Origin: Aliikangiella marina
Lineage (GTDB): Bacteria > Pseudomonadota > Gammaproteobacteria > Enterobacterales > Kangiellaceae
Assembly: GCF_007004765.1 (NCBI RefSeq)
Contig: NZ_VIKR01000005.1
Coordinates: 1-64,000, forward strand
Direction of reading: 5' to 3'
Length of the DNA: 64,000 nt
Every line of letters begins with the position of its first letter. Position 1 is the stretch's first letter. The notes under the pieces were generated by a model. That model had not been told where the DNA came from. It saw only the letters and a program-made list of their open reading frames with translations, and made no database searches. The position numbers and the translations under genes are program-made. Below are positions 9,804-18,882 of this stretch, piece after piece.

Positions 9804-9834
9804 GTCAGGGAAACACCCAAAGGAGTTCCCTGAC
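9804..9834 (-). terminator. Stem-loop between glyS and gmhB, possible weak terminator
   Basis: GTCAGGGAA (9804-9812) pairs with TTCCCTGAC (9826-9834), a 9-bp stem with a 13-base loop. No real T run follows on either strand, so it may be an attenuating or mRNA-end-stabilising structure. Confidence 0.4.
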
Positions 9835-9863
9835 CTTTAACTGATCAGACCAAATAGTAACAA

Positions 9864-11933
9864 TTACTTTTGTAGAAGCGAAATGTCAGCTATTTGTAAA
9901 AATAATCCTCTGAGTTCAGTAATTAACGCGAGACGGTTATTACGAACTTTAGGATCTTCAGCATTGATCATGACGTTGTCAAAAAAGTTATTGACGACTG
10001 ATTTTAAGCCCGCCAACTTATCGAGCGCAACTTGATACTCGCCGTTTGCGGCACTACTGGCAACAAAATCTTTGTTTTCCTTAATTGTAGAAAAAAGAGC
10101 TGCTTCGTCTGACTCAAAAAGTGTTTCGTCAATCTGAATAGCGGTTGGATCAAATTCAGATTTTTCTAAAATGTTCTTAACGCGTTTGTTGGCTTCAGCC
10201 AAGTCGGCGCTTTCTTCTGACTGATTAAACTGAGCGACAGCATCGACTCTTTTTGCAAGATCAGTGGGCTTAGTAATTTTTAGTGCTTGTACCGATTGAA
10301 TGGCTTGTGTTGGAATATTCATGGCTTGATACATCGCCAACTCTCTTGCAGCAAAAAACTCGAGTAATTGATTTTTAGTGTTCTCCTCAAGCGTAATATC
10401 CTGATAACTGGAGATCGACGCATCGATCAATTCACTTAAATTAAGATTCAACGATTTCTCGGTAATCAATCTTAGTACACCAAGCGAAGCGCGGCGAAGG
10501 GCAAAAGGATCTTTAGCACCCGTCGGAATTTGATTAATCCCGAAAATACCCACTAAGGTATCAATACGTTCGGCAATTGCGAGGATTAAGCCGGTAGTCG
10601 TTTGCGGTAGCTCATCACCAGCAAAACGAGGCATATAAACTTCATCCATAGCGGCTGCAACTTCAGCGGGCTCTCCATCATTGGTGGCATAGTAACGGCC
10701 CATAATGCCTTGAAGGTCGGGAAATTCATAAACCATGTCAGTCATTAAATCGCATTTGCAGAGTTCTGCTGCTCGGCTTACTAGCCCAACGTCGGCGTTT
10801 AACATTTGCGCGATTGAATTAGCCAACGCTTTAACCCGTTGAGTCTTATCGAACAAAGTGCCCAGTTTATTTTGGAATAAAATCGTTTTTAGTTTCTCAG
10901 TGTAATCAGCGAGTGATTTTTTACTATCAGTGTCATAGAAAAATTTAGCATCCGCTAATCTTGGTCGAATAACTTTTTCATTACCCTCGATCACCGAGTG
11001 AGGATTACGGCTTTCAATGTTGGAGATAGTAATAAACTTTGGTAACAAGTTATTGTTCGCATCGACTAAATGAAAGTATTTTTGATGTTCTGCCATTGAA
11101 GAGATTAGTGCTTCCGAGGGAACATCTAAAAAAGCTTTATCGAAGTTACCTGCAAGGGCCACCGGCCACTCGACGAGTGCTGCAACTTCTTCTAATAATT
11201 CTTCATCGACTACCGCCGTTGCATCCAGTTTTTGCGCAATTGATTCAACTTGTTCTCGAATTTTTGCTTTGCGGGCTGCAAATGAAGTAATGACTTTAGC
11301 TTGATTGAGTGCTGAATCATAGTCAGCTGCTACACGAATAGTAATCACTTCTGGGGCGTGAAAGCGATGCCCAAAAGTTTGATTAGACGCTTCAAGCTCG
11401 AATAATTTAACCGGTAATATCTGCTCGCCTAAAATGGCCAGGATCCAATGAACAGGACGGGTAAATTGCGCACTTGAGTCTCCCCAGCGCATGGCTTTTG
11501 GAACAGGCAGTTGGTTGACTGCTTTTTCTAGCACGTCCTGCAGCAGCTCGCTGGTCGCTTGACCTTTGACATCGGCGATAAAGGCAAGCCGTTCGCCTTT
11601 GTCAGTCTGCTTACGAGTTAATTGATCAACTTCAACACCGTTGGATTTAGCAAATCCAACGGCAGCGGGTTTCGGATTTCCTTCTTGATCGAATGCTGCT
11701 TGAACCGCCGGTCCGAGTTTTTCTACTTGCTTATCGGCTTGCGCGGTATCCAAATCAGTGAACCGAACCGCCAATCGACGTGGTGTAGCAAACCATTCAC
11801 TGTCAGTAAAAGTCAGTGATAGCGAGTCTAATGATTGCTTGATGCTGTCGTGTAGCGACGCGGCAAGCTTGGGCAGCGCTTTGGGTGGTAACTCTTCGCA
11901 ACCTAATTCAAATAGAAAGTCTTGTTTAGTCAT
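9864..11933 (-). CDS. glyS: Glycine--tRNA ligase beta subunit
   Basis: 689 residues, the normal length for bacterial GlyS. Start [20 protein letters not shown] and internal blocks [41 protein letters not shown] and [12 protein letters not shown] are hallmark GlyS segments, with a C-terminal anticodon-binding-like domain. It pairs with GlyQ to charge tRNA-Gly. Its ATG overlaps the end of glyQ by eight bases, implying translational coupling. Confidence 0.97.
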   Translation of the reverse strand: MTKQDFLFELGCEELPPKALPKLAASLHDSIKQSLDSLSLTFTDSEWFATPRRLAVRFTDLDTAQADKQVEKLGPAVQAAFDQEGNPKPAAVGFAKSNGVEVDQLTRKQTDKGERLAFIADVKGQATSELLQDVLEKAVNQLPVPKAMRWGDSSAQFTRPVHWILAILGEQILPVKLFELEASNQTFGHRFHAPEVITIRVAADYDSALNQAKVITSFAARKAKIREQVESIAQKLDATAVVDEELLEEVAALVEWPVALAGNFDKAFLDVPSEALISSMAEHQKYFHLVDANNNLLPKFITISNIESRNPHSVIEGNEKVIRPRLADAKFFYDTDSKKSLADYTEKLKTILFQNKLGTLFDKTQRVKALANSIAQMLNADVGLVSRAAELCKCDLMTDMVYEFPDLQGIMGRYYATNDGEPAEVAAAMDEVYMPRFAGDELPQTTTGLILAIAERIDTLVGIFGINQIPTGAKDPFALRRASLGVLRLITEKSLNLNLSELIDASISSYQDITLEENTKNQLLEFFAARELAMYQAMNIPTQAIQSVQALKITKPTDLAKRVDAVAQFNQSEESADLAEANKRVKNILEKSEFDPTAIQIDETLFESDEAALFSTIKENKDFVASSAANGEYQVALDKLAGLKSVVNNFFDNVMINAEDPKVRNNRLALITELRGLFLQIADISLLQK

Positions 11934-12867
11934 TGATTTTCTCCTGGTTGCTATCCTGCTTGCAAATAGGGAAACCTAATGCTTCTCGAGAATCATAATA
12001 AGCTTGAGCGACTGCTCGCGATAACGCGCGCACTCTTAAAATATATCTTTGACGCTCGGTAACTGAAATTGCATGACGGGCGTCTAATAAATTAAACGCA
12101 TGTGAAGCCTTTAGCACCATTTCATACGCGGGCAACGGAAGTCCTTTTTCGATTAACTGCTGACTTTGAGTTTCACAATAATCGAAGAAACCAAATAAGT
12201 AATCGACGTCAGCATGTTCAAAGTTATAAGCGGACATCTCAACTTCGTTTTGATGAAAGACATCACGATAGGTGACTTGACCCTGTGGTCCTTCAGTCCA
12301 AACGAGGTCAAATATGCTATCAACGCCTTGCAAGTACATTGCAATCCTTTCTAAACCATAAGTAATTTCGCCGGTAACCGGCTTGCATTCGAGTCCGCCC
12401 ACTTGTTGAAAGTAGGTAAACTGGGTGACTTCCATTCCGTTTAACCAAACTTCCCAACCGAGTCCCCAAGCGCCTAGCGTAGGAGACTCCCAATTATCTT
12501 CAACGAATCGAATATCATGTTCTAGCGTATCGATACCCAAAATGTTTAAGGATTGGAGGTATAAATCCTGAATGTTTTTGGGAGACGGCTTCAAAACTAC
12601 TTGGTATTGATAATAGTGCTGAAGTCGGTTCGGGTTTTCACCATAACGACCGTCGGTCGGACGACGACATGGTTGAACATAAGCGGAGTTCCATGGCTCG
12701 GGACCGATCGAACGTAAAAAAGTGGCAGGATGAAAGGTACCCGCGCCGACTTCTAAATCGAGCGGTTGAACAATGACGCAGCCTTGGTTAGACCAAAACT
12801 CCTGAAGTGCCATAATCAGACCTTGGAAAGTCTGTGGAGCACCAGTGATTCCTTTGTTTGTACTCAT
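11926..12867 (-). CDS. glyQ: Glycine--tRNA ligase alpha subunit
   Basis: 313 residues. [57 protein letters not shown] and [13 protein letters not shown] are the class II synthetase core of GlyQ. First gene of the glyQ-glyS pair; an extended -10 promoter lies about 50 bases upstream and a 14-bp palindrome sits in the leader. Confidence 0.97.
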   Translation of the reverse strand: MSTNKGITGAPQTFQGLIMALQEFWSNQGCVIVQPLDLEVGAGTFHPATFLRSIGPEPWNSAYVQPCRRPTDGRYGENPNRLQHYYQYQVVLKPSPKNIQDLYLQSLNILGIDTLEHDIRFVEDNWESPTLGAWGLGWEVWLNGMEVTQFTYFQQVGGLECKPVTGEITYGLERIAMYLQGVDSIFDLVWTEGPQGQVTYRDVFHQNEVEMSAYNFEHADVDYLFGFFDYCETQSQQLIEKGLPLPAYEMVLKASHAFNLLDARHAISVTERQRYILRVRALSRAVAQAYYDSREALGFPICKQDSNQEKIND

Positions 12868-12876
12868 ATAACCCAG

Positions 12877-12924
12877 AACGCAATTGCGTTATTAATGGTG
12901 ATAAATAAAGGGCGGATTATAGCA
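12877..12924 (-). promoter_or_regulatory. glyQS promoter (extended -10) and leader palindrome
   Basis: On the minus strand TGCTATAAT (RC of 12916-12924) is an extended -10 with no good -35. Between it and the glyQ ATG (12867) lies the perfect palindrome AACGCAATTGCGTT (12877-12890), immediately before the ribosome site region; it could form a small leader hairpin. Confidence 0.5.
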
Positions 12925-12982
12925 ATCCTAATACAGTGATCCTATGGTTAAAATTCGCGATCTTTAGTGAATCTTCAGAATT

Positions 12983-13831
12983 TTAAGTCCTAAGCTGGTC
13001 TAAAACCCTCAAAAATGTCGCAGGCTCCGGTCTGACCCGGTAGTTGTTGGTTAAGTCGGTGAATACAATATTGCCGTTAGCGTCGGTGATAATCAGGGTA
13101 GGCATTGGCACATCTGAATCATATCCAAGCATTTGCATCCCCAGCGGGAGTCCATTTTCGACACAGATACCCAGGTATTTTGCGGCTTTATTATCGAGAT
13201 CTTGAAGAAAAATTAACGGGGCTTTAAATCGCTTTGCGAGTTTTTGGGTGTAGTGCTGGGGTTGTGGACTGACCATAACTACTTGCACGCCACGGTCGGC
13301 CAATTGTTGATAGTCAGCCGCGATTTCTTTGATTTGCGCCATACACAGTGGGCACCAGTTACCCCGGTAAAAAAGCAGTATGCTTGGAGCGCCCGTCAAT
13401 TGATTCGTTTCAAAATTGTTTTGGCTTAAATCAACTAAGCTCAAGTTGGGTAATTTATTGCCTACTTTTAGTATCGAATTACGCCGATTGCCAAAGCTTG
13501 AGTACCAATAAAGGTATAACAACCAACCGATAGGAACGGTCGACTCTAGAATCAAGTTTATCGCCTTAAATCCGTCATTGACCCAATTGCCGAACAGGAT
13601 AAATCCAAAGCCGATAAAGATCATTAAAGTAAAGAAGGACAAGCTTTTATCGGTTCTCGCTTTAGACTTTGTCAGCATCAACCCATCAAATAGCAGTACA
13701 ACGGGGGCTGAGCTGATGAAAAGGCCAAATGCATACCAATTAAACCCGGCGGTGAGGAGTTGGTGAATACTCATTATCAGAATTAAATGAGCCACTAGAA
13801 TATAGCTGGAAATAAAAAATGATTTGAGCAT
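12983..13831 (-). CDS. Membrane-anchored AhpC/TSA-type thioredoxin-fold protein
   Basis: 282 residues. The first 115 hold about four membrane helices (for example FISSYILVAHLILIMSIHQL and LSFFTLMIFIGFGFILFGNW). A redoxin domain follows with FYRGNWCPLCMAQIKEI (CPLC active site, about residue 160) and PMPTLIITDANGNI. CxxC in a peroxiredoxin-like domain suggests a thiol reductase or peroxidase near the membrane. The partner is unknown. It lies downstream of ychJ on the same strand and upstream of glyQ. Confidence 0.78.
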   Translation of the reverse strand: MLKSFFISSYILVAHLILIMSIHQLLTAGFNWYAFGLFISSAPVVLLFDGLMLTKSKARTDKSLSFFTLMIFIGFGFILFGNWVNDGFKAINLILESTVPIGWLLYLYWYSSFGNRRNSILKVGNKLPNLSLVDLSQNNFETNQLTGAPSILLFYRGNWCPLCMAQIKEIAADYQQLADRGVQVVMVSPQPQHYTQKLAKRFKAPLIFLQDLDNKAAKYLGICVENGLPLGMQMLGYDSDVPMPTLIITDANGNIVFTDLTNNYRVRPEPATFLRVLDQLRT

Positions 13832-13892
13832 GTAACTACTTTAAGTGATTATTCAAATGATTGTTATCTATGATAAACAATCGCGACACTGA

Positions 13893-14354
13893 TCAACACG
13901 ACTTGGCGATATGACATCGCTTAAATTTTTTGCCAGAGCCACAAAAGCACTCGTCATTTCGGCCAATTTTTATCGGCGGTAGATGTTCGCCACTGGTATA
14001 AAACCACTTATCATTTTGCTTAACGAAACTCGATTTTTCATGAAGTTGCTTGACGCCTTGGTCATCAAAAAAAGCAACAAACTCAACGCTGCCAGTTAAA
14101 GTATTTGGGTGCAAGTCGGTACGAATAACCTTTAAACCAAGCCACTTTGTGGAGTCAATCGTTTGCTGTATTTGGGCGCGACTGTCGGGTTCAACTGGCC
14201 AATGGGTTGATACGAGATAGCAAGCATTGTTGCTGCAAAACGCGCTGTAGCGTGATCGCATTAGCGCCTCCGGCGCATCCGCTGGTTGTGTTCCCGTTAA
14301 GATTGGCTCGCAGCAATCTGCAAATAGTTTTCCAGAACAGCAGTAACATCGCAT
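13893..14354 (-). CDS. ychJ: YchJ family SEC-C motif protein
   Basis: 153 residues with an N-terminal metal-binding motif (CYCCSGKLFADCCEP), the YchJ central domain (EALMRSRYSAF, YLVSTHWP, VEFVAFF) and a C-terminal SEC-C motif (GRNDECFCGSGKKFKRCH) for zinc. In the N-terminal motif the usual CxCGSGK glycine is Cys. Molecular function is unknown in the family. It starts nine bases after the mshP stop, so it may be read from the msh transcript. Confidence 0.88.
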   Translation of the reverse strand: MRCYCCSGKLFADCCEPILTGTQPADAPEALMRSRYSAFCSNNACYLVSTHWPVEPDSRAQIQQTIDSTKWLGLKVIRTDLHPNTLTGSVEFVAFFDDQGVKQLHEKSSFVKQNDKWFYTSGEHLPPIKIGRNDECFCGSGKKFKRCHIAKSC

Positions 14355-14363
14355 AGTGTCAAC

Positions 14364-14801
14364 CTAATTAAGATTTTGCATTCTCACTTCAATGGTTCTT
14401 GTTGCTTGTAATGGTTGCCCCGCATTGCACTGACCGGCGCTTGTCACTTGATAATAGTTTGTGCCACCTATCGTCGTCGCAGTGCAGGTGGTATTCGCTG
14501 TACAACCGTTGACGCCGTTAGTTGTAAAAGTATAGTTTTGATTGGCGCAAACGCCAGCACCTCCGCCCACAGGAAAAATTCTTAGTCCTTGTAATTGAGC
14601 ACCCGACTCAGCTGCAAAAAAAGCCCGCGTTGAAATGACTTGCTGTGCATTGGCAAGATTAGATTGTGCGTTTATCTGAACGAGCGCCGCGGCGAGTAAA
14701 CCGACGATAATGATAGCGAAAAGCAAAAATGCCAAACTCAGTCCTCGTTGCTGCCGGGGAAAGTGTTTTACTGGCAAAGTTAAGCGTGCCTCATGGAACA
14801 T
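14364..14801 (-). CDS. mshP: MSHA biogenesis protein MshP
   Basis: About 145 residues from ATG 14801, chosen because GAGG lies about 12 bases upstream; longer in-frame starts to 14831 lack one. After the basic stretch KHFPRQQRG comes LSLAFLLFAIIIVGLLAAAL, a pilin-like helix that lacks the usual Glu5, as in PilX/MshP-type proteins. Two cysteine pairs occur in the C-terminal half. It overlaps the end of mshO by 11 bases. Probably a minor component of the pilus assembly complex. The large mshQ that follows in Vibrio is not here. Confidence 0.75.
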   Translation of the reverse strand: MFHEARLTLPVKHFPRQQRGLSLAFLLFAIIIVGLLAAALVQINAQSNLANAQQVISTRAFFAAESGAQLQGLRIFPVGGGAGVCANQNYTFTTNGVNGCTANTTCTATTIGGTNYYQVTSAGQCNAGQPLQATRTIEVRMQNLN

Positions 14802-15594
14802 TTCGAATATGGACCTCATGAAAAACGTCAAAAGCTTCTTCGTTACCGGCTAAATTTCGATTTCGGTTTTGCATTTGGAAATTAATCTGCAATAAGCCCG
14901 CTCGGCTTAAAGTGCCTGCTTGATAATTGAATACGGTTCCATTAGCGCGATAGTTTTCTGCGATTAGCTCACTGTTACCCGCCGCTGGTGGTGTTGGCTG
15001 TGCGAGTGCTATCGGATACCCGGAATAACGTGTTAGTTGACCATTAGTATCGTCTAAACAAAATGAAATCGGCGTGGTTAATAAATAGAAACGGTCTTGT
15101 GGTGAACGACGTGAAAAGGTTGTCGGTCCGGTAAGATTGATTTGTGATTGGTTGCCCAGATCAACAATTGACGCTACATCGCCTAGAGTGCCGGCAACCG
15201 AATAAATGTCTGTCGGGTTGATCGGCATTATGGCGACGATCAAACCCGCACTAAAGTTAATATCAAATTCGACTGCATTAAAGCTAGTGATTGCCCCATT
15301 GGATGGTAAATTCAAATAAGTCGAACCATTAACAATATTCATAAACTCTACACAATGGACACCTGCATTGACATTGACTCGAATACTCTGTGGTAAAGCT
15401 TCTCTGGCCTCTCGAGCGATCCGTTCAGTGGTCCACTTTGCTGATTGACTGAGTTGATTGCGATCTTTGGCGTCGATATAACCGGTGATACTGTATTCGG
15501 TGAGACTGGTCAGAGAAATCGCTAAGATAGCCGTGATAGTGATCACGATAATCAGTTCGAGTAGACTAAACGCTTGCTGCTTTGCCCAGCGCAT
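14791..15594 (-). CDS. mshO: MSHA minor pilin MshO
   Basis: 267 residues. Type IV prepilin N-terminus WAKQQAFSLLELIIVITITA with Glu5 and a long hydrophobic helix. The residue before the cleavage Phe is Ala rather than the usual Gly. The long C-terminal globular part is typical of PilW/MshO-class minor pilins. Start and mshD stop share one base region (15594), indicating tight coupling in the operon. Confidence 0.82.
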   Translation of the reverse strand: MRWAKQQAFSLLELIIVITITAILAISLTSLTEYSITGYIDAKDRNQLSQSAKWTTERIAREAREALPQSIRVNVNAGVHCVEFMNIVNGSTYLNLPSNGAITSFNAVEFDINFSAGLIVAIMPINPTDIYSVAGTLGDVASIVDLGNQSQINLTGPTTFSRRSPQDRFYLLTTPISFCLDDTNGQLTRYSGYPIALAQPTPPAAGNSELIAENYRANGTVFNYQAGTLSRAGLLQINFQMQNRNRNLAGNEEAFDVFHEVHIRNVP

Positions 15595-16133
15595 TAGAAG
15601 TTGCCCTTATATTGGCTGAAAACAAAAGGGGTGCCTTCCGGCGTTGTAACAGTGAGTTCAACTCGTTTCATATCTTGAGCAGCCAGGCCAAAATCGCCGC
15701 CAGCGTAAGTCACCGTCGCACTGACTGAAAAGCCGGTGAAACCAGAGCGAATGTTGTCTAGTGCATCTCTAGGTGGTGATTCATTTAAGCCATTGAAGTC
15801 ATCAATGTCATCAAAAAGCGCGCGGGTTTCACCTTCGTTACCGAGGGCGGCACTGCAAGCCGCTGCTGCAGGAGAATTGCAGCGTTGTGCGTTACCTGCA
15901 GGGGAGTTTTCGTCATAACGTTTTAAGCTGATTTCTTCCAGATAAGCTTGCGCCAGTTGAGCGGCTTTGACTTGAATCACTGGAGACACTGAACGCAACT
16001 GTTGCTGACTCATGTAACTATAAAAAAGTACAATGACAATACTGGTCAAGGTAATGGTAATCACCAACTCGATCAATGAGTAACCCTTTGTCTTTTGTTT
16101 GCAATTAAGCATGACACTTTTACCGATTAACAT
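15594..16133 (-). CDS. mshD: MSHA minor pilin MshD
   Basis: 179 residues. Leader KQKTKG then YSLIELVITITLTSIVIVLF, a canonical prepilin cleavage site with Gly -1 and Glu5. The body has a likely disulfide (QRCNS and AACSAAL). An alternative start at ATG 16112 would give a shorter, more typical leader; neither has a strong ribosome site. Position between mshC and mshO fits the Vibrio/Shewanella order. Confidence 0.8.
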   Translation of the reverse strand: MLIGKSVMLNCKQKTKGYSLIELVITITLTSIVIVLFYSYMSQQQLRSVSPVIQVKAAQLAQAYLEEISLKRYDENSPAGNAQRCNSPAAAACSAALGNEGETRALFDDIDDFNGLNESPPRDALDNIRSGFTGFSVSATVTYAGGDFGLAAQDMKRVELTVTTPEGTPFVFSQYKGNF

Positions 16134-16615
16134 CGTCGAATGAGTCCACTGGCTTCAAAACAGACTTGTGCGGTGGAGTCTCCAGTAATGGTTATAGTAG
16201 CCGCAGCAGTCTGGCCAAGTCTATCGAAAGTAATGTTACTTACGGGCGAAATTGTCAGTTGTGGATCCACTGCAACAGGATAAACAAATCCACCCGCGGC
16301 AAATGCTGCGCCATCAGCAAGCAAGTTTATCTGATTGGCCGATAAGGCCAAGGTAAATGCCCTTGCAGAATCATTCATGGCGAGTTGTTGAGTTAGCCGG
16401 CCAGCAGCAATGATTTGTTCGGCGACAGCATCTTGCGAATAGTCGCTAGAGGAATTTGGTCTTAGACCAATATAGGCCACAATGATTGCCAGGATGGCAA
16501 TAACGACAATAAGTTCTACTAACGTAAAAGCCGCCTGATGGGCAGGCGGCTTACTTGTTCTTCTCAATGCGGTTTTTTTATTAGCAAGTTGCGCTGGTTG
16601 CTGCATTGACGACAT
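16127..16615 (-). CDS. mshC: MSHA minor pilin MshC
   Basis: About 162 residues from ATG 16615; 16606 (ATG) and 16567 (TTG, giving a 13-residue leader) are alternatives, and none has a clear ribosome site. The open frame extends to 16717 but that part lies within mshA. Prepilin motif AHQAAFTLVELIVVIAILAI with Glu5 and Ala at -1. The codons for KPPAHQAAF coincide with a GC-rich terminator-like hairpin (16526-16553) behind mshA, so mshC must be translated from read-through transcripts or reinitiation. Confidence 0.75.
   Translation of the reverse strand: MSSMQQPAQLANKKTALRRTSKPPAHQAAFTLVELIVVIAILAIIVAYIGLRPNSSSDYSQDAVAEQIIAAGRLTQQLAMNDSARAFTLALSANQINLLADGAAFAAGGFVYPVAVDPQLTISPVSNITFDRLGQTAAATITITGDSTAQVCFEASGLIRRC
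16526..16553 (-). terminator. Terminator/attenuator behind mshA, inside the mshC frame
   Basis: On the minus strand AAGCCGCCTG, loop CCCAT, CAGGCGGCTT then TTA: a 10-bp perfect stem (16528-16537 with 16543-16552) ending in a short T run. It is 28 bases beyond the mshA stop codon (16581) and is translated as part of the MshC leader. It would set high mshA and lower mshC-P expression. Confidence 0.7.
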
Positions 16616-17039
16616 TCGGTGACGCGCCCGCGGCACCTGGTTCTGTGTAAGTAACTGTGCATCCAGCTTGACCAGTGTAGGTAAACACACCTGCTGCTTC
16701 TGATACATCTGGGGCACCAGTTAAATCAACAACAAGGTCAATTGCAGCTTCCGTTGGGTAACCGAACGCGGTAGCAACGGTTACGCCGTTAACATCGACT
16801 TCTGCACCCGCAGCACCACCAGCAAGGGCTTCGGTGCCGTTAATTAAAGACTTTGAATAAACTAAAGTTGCTGCGCTACGCACAGAACCTTCTACACCGC
16901 CCATTACAGACGCGCGAGCATCCGCTTGAAGATTGACGAATTGTGGAATGGCCACAGCTGACATAATACCTAAGATTACGATCACGACAATTAGCTCGAT
17001 TAACGTAAAACCAGATTGTTTTGCTTGAAGTAATTTCAC
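16581..17039 (-). CDS. mshA: MSHA major pilin MshA
   Basis: 152 residues from GTG 17039 with GGGGAA upstream. Canonical prepilin sequence KLLQAKQSGFTLIELIVVIV, cleaved after Gly10, Glu5 present, then IPQFVNLQADARASVMGGVE typical of MshA. Two C-terminal cysteines (GQAGCTV and final TSATC) form the expected disulfide loop. It is the mannose-sensitive haemagglutinin pilus subunit used for surface attachment. It has its own promoter candidate (17097-17124) and a terminator just downstream. Confidence 0.92.
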   Translation of the reverse strand: MKLLQAKQSGFTLIELIVVIVILGIMSAVAIPQFVNLQADARASVMGGVEGSVRSAATLVYSKSLINGTEALAGGAAGAEVDVNGVTVATAFGYPTEAAIDLVVDLTGAPDVSEAAGVFTYTGQAGCTVTYTEPGAAGASPNVVNAATSATC

Positions 17040-17096
17040 TCTACTTTCCCCATGTTTTAGCCTGCAAAAAGGCTGCTCAAATTTAACTCTAACTCA

Positions 17097-17124
17097 AGTG
17101 TAGCGAAAAAATCAAAAATTTCAA
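17097..17124 (-). promoter_or_regulatory. Candidate mshA promoter
   Basis: On the minus strand TTGAAA (RC of 17119-17124) and TACACT (RC of 17097-17102) are 16 bases apart, 58 bases before the GTG start of mshA and within the 90-base gap after mshF. The leader contains a small hairpin AGCCT/AGGCT (17059-17074). Confidence 0.45.
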
Positions 17125-17129
17125 TAAAA

Positions 17130-17645
17130 TTAATTGTTTATCGTTACAATTGAAACTAATCCTTTAACTGCGTCATATTCTATTTGCTGGTCATCTATCC
17201 GACCATTTCGATATACGCAAATATTATCCACAGTAATATCGACCCAATATCGACTTTCCTTAGCCGATATCGATAATTCTGGTTGCAAAGGGCCTAGTAC
17301 CCGTTGCCAAATTGCCCGACAGTCTTGGACTGTACTGGGTGACTGTCTGTAACTAGAAGCGTCTTCATTAGCAACAGGAAAGCCATTGTTGTTGAACATT
17401 AACCGATTGATTTTAATCGATTTATTAGTATTACTCCGCTCGTTAGCTGCGCGCACTATAAACTGGTAATTAGCCAATCTAATGCCATTTTCAAAAGCGG
17501 AGTAATTTAAAGCAAATGCTCGCCGCTCAAGATTGTTTATTGAGCTGGGTTCTTTATAAATTAGCCAATAAACCGCAAACAACACGAATAGCGCTATTAA
17601 TCCGAGATAGAAAAGCCGGTTTTTAAAACTCGTTGTGGTTAGCAA
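17130..17645 (-). CDS. mshF: MSHA biogenesis protein MshF
   Basis: 171 residues with one N-terminal membrane helix (LFYLGLIALFVLFAVYWLIY) and a soluble domain. No catalytic motif is visible. Assigned mainly from position between mshG and mshA and from the general MshF pattern of a small bitopic protein. It begins one base after the mshG stop. No separate mshB prepilin gene follows, unlike in Vibrio cholerae. Confidence 0.65.
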   Translation of the reverse strand: MLTTTSFKNRLFYLGLIALFVLFAVYWLIYKEPSSINNLERRAFALNYSAFENGIRLANYQFIVRAANERSNTNKSIKINRLMFNNNGFPVANEDASSYRQSPSTVQDCRAIWQRVLGPLQPELSISAKESRYWVDITVDNICVYRNGRIDDQQIEYDAVKGLVSIVTINN

Positions 17646-17646
17646 A

Positions 17647-18879
17647 TTAGCCTCGTCTTCCGGCCGAGGTGAGCTCCCACATGGGTAAATAAACCGCTAA
17701 CATCAAGATCAATACAATACCACCTATGAATACAATCATAATTGGCTCGATATAATCAGACAGTTTCTTGAGGTCGTAATCCACCTGCTCTTCATAAAAT
17801 AGCGCAACCTGCTCCAACATTTCGTCTAATTGTCCGGTTTCTTCCCCGACCGAGACCATTTGAATGACCAGCGGTGAAAACATTTCGGTTCGTGAGGCGA
17901 CTAAGCGAATTGACTCGCCATTCTCTACGCCGCCGCGCATATCTCTGACGTGCTGAGCGACCCAATCATTATCGACAACTTCGGCGACGATATTTAAGGC
18001 GTTAATTAACGGCACACCCGAGCGAATCATCATGCCAAAGGTTCTCGAAAACCTAGCCAGAAGCGCACGATAGATGATATCGCCAATCACTGGAAATTTG
18101 AGCTTTATTCTGTCCCACCAGAGTTTTCCTGCTGGGGTTTTAATGTATTGCAGAAAGCCGACGACCGATCCGACCGATAGTAATCCGACTAGCCACCAAT
18201 AATTAAGGAAGAACTCACTGGTCGCCATAAGAATGCGGGTTGGCAGCGGTAATTGGCCAGCATTAAACTGGGCAAAGATCGAACTAAATTGGGGGATTAC
18301 CCAAATGTTAATAATAATAACGGCTGCGACGATTGCTAAAGTAACAAACATTGGATAGCGCATCGCGCTTTTGATCCGTTGTCGGGTTGTTTGTTCTAGT
18401 TCAAGATATTCGGCAATTTGCCTAAAGGCTTCCTCCAGTCGCCCGGAATTTTCGCCCACGTGAATCAAGCTGACATAGATGGATGAAAAAATGTGATCGT
18501 GTCGTGCAAATGAAGAGGCGAGATTATTACCAGCGTTTAGGTCGCTGTTAATCGATTCGAGCGCTTCTCGGAGCGCAATAGAATTGGTGGTTTCCAATAG
18601 TCCAGCGATTGCTCTGGTTAAAGGGATTCCCGCTTTAGTCAAACTGTACATTTGACGGCTGAACATCACCAGATCTTGTAATTTGACACTCCGAGAACGG
18701 AATATTTTACCGATGTCGGCATCGAGCAAACTTTCGGATTCGCTTTTTTCAGCGATGTTAACCGGCACGTTACCTCGAGATAGTAAGCGATCAGCAACGA
18801 CTTCTCGGTTGACTGCTTCCATTGTTCCGCTGATAGACTCGCCGCTCGCGTTTTTGGCGACATATTCAAAAGTAGCCAA
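17647..18879 (-). CDS. mshG: MSHA platform protein MshG (GspF/PilC family)
   Basis: 410 residues with two T2SSF domains (SVKLQDLVMFSRQMYSLTKA and YRALLARFSRTFGMMIRSGV) and three membrane helices, the last near the C-terminus (PIMIVFIGGIVLILMLAVYL). It is the inner-membrane platform of the pilus machine that couples the MshE ATPase to pilin addition. Start ATG 18879 is three bases beyond the mshE stop. Confidence 0.92.
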   Translation of the reverse strand: MATFEYVAKNASGESISGTMEAVNREVVADRLLSRGNVPVNIAEKSESESLLDADIGKIFRSRSVKLQDLVMFSRQMYSLTKAGIPLTRAIAGLLETTNSIALREALESINSDLNAGNNLASSFARHDHIFSSIYVSLIHVGENSGRLEEAFRQIAEYLELEQTTRQRIKSAMRYPMFVTLAIVAAVIIINIWVIPQFSSIFAQFNAGQLPLPTRILMATSEFFLNYWWLVGLLSVGSVVGFLQYIKTPAGKLWWDRIKLKFPVIGDIIYRALLARFSRTFGMMIRSGVPLINALNIVAEVVDNDWVAQHVRDMRGGVENGESIRLVASRTEMFSPLVIQMVSVGEETGQLDEMLEQVALFYEEQVDYDLKKLSDYIEPIMIVFIGGIVLILMLAVYLPMWELTSAGRRG

Positions 18880-18882
18880 TGC

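Noticed and set aside
16615-16717. Upstream extension of mshC
   Set aside because: The frame is open to 16717 but it lies within mshA in another frame and adds no pilin leader features.
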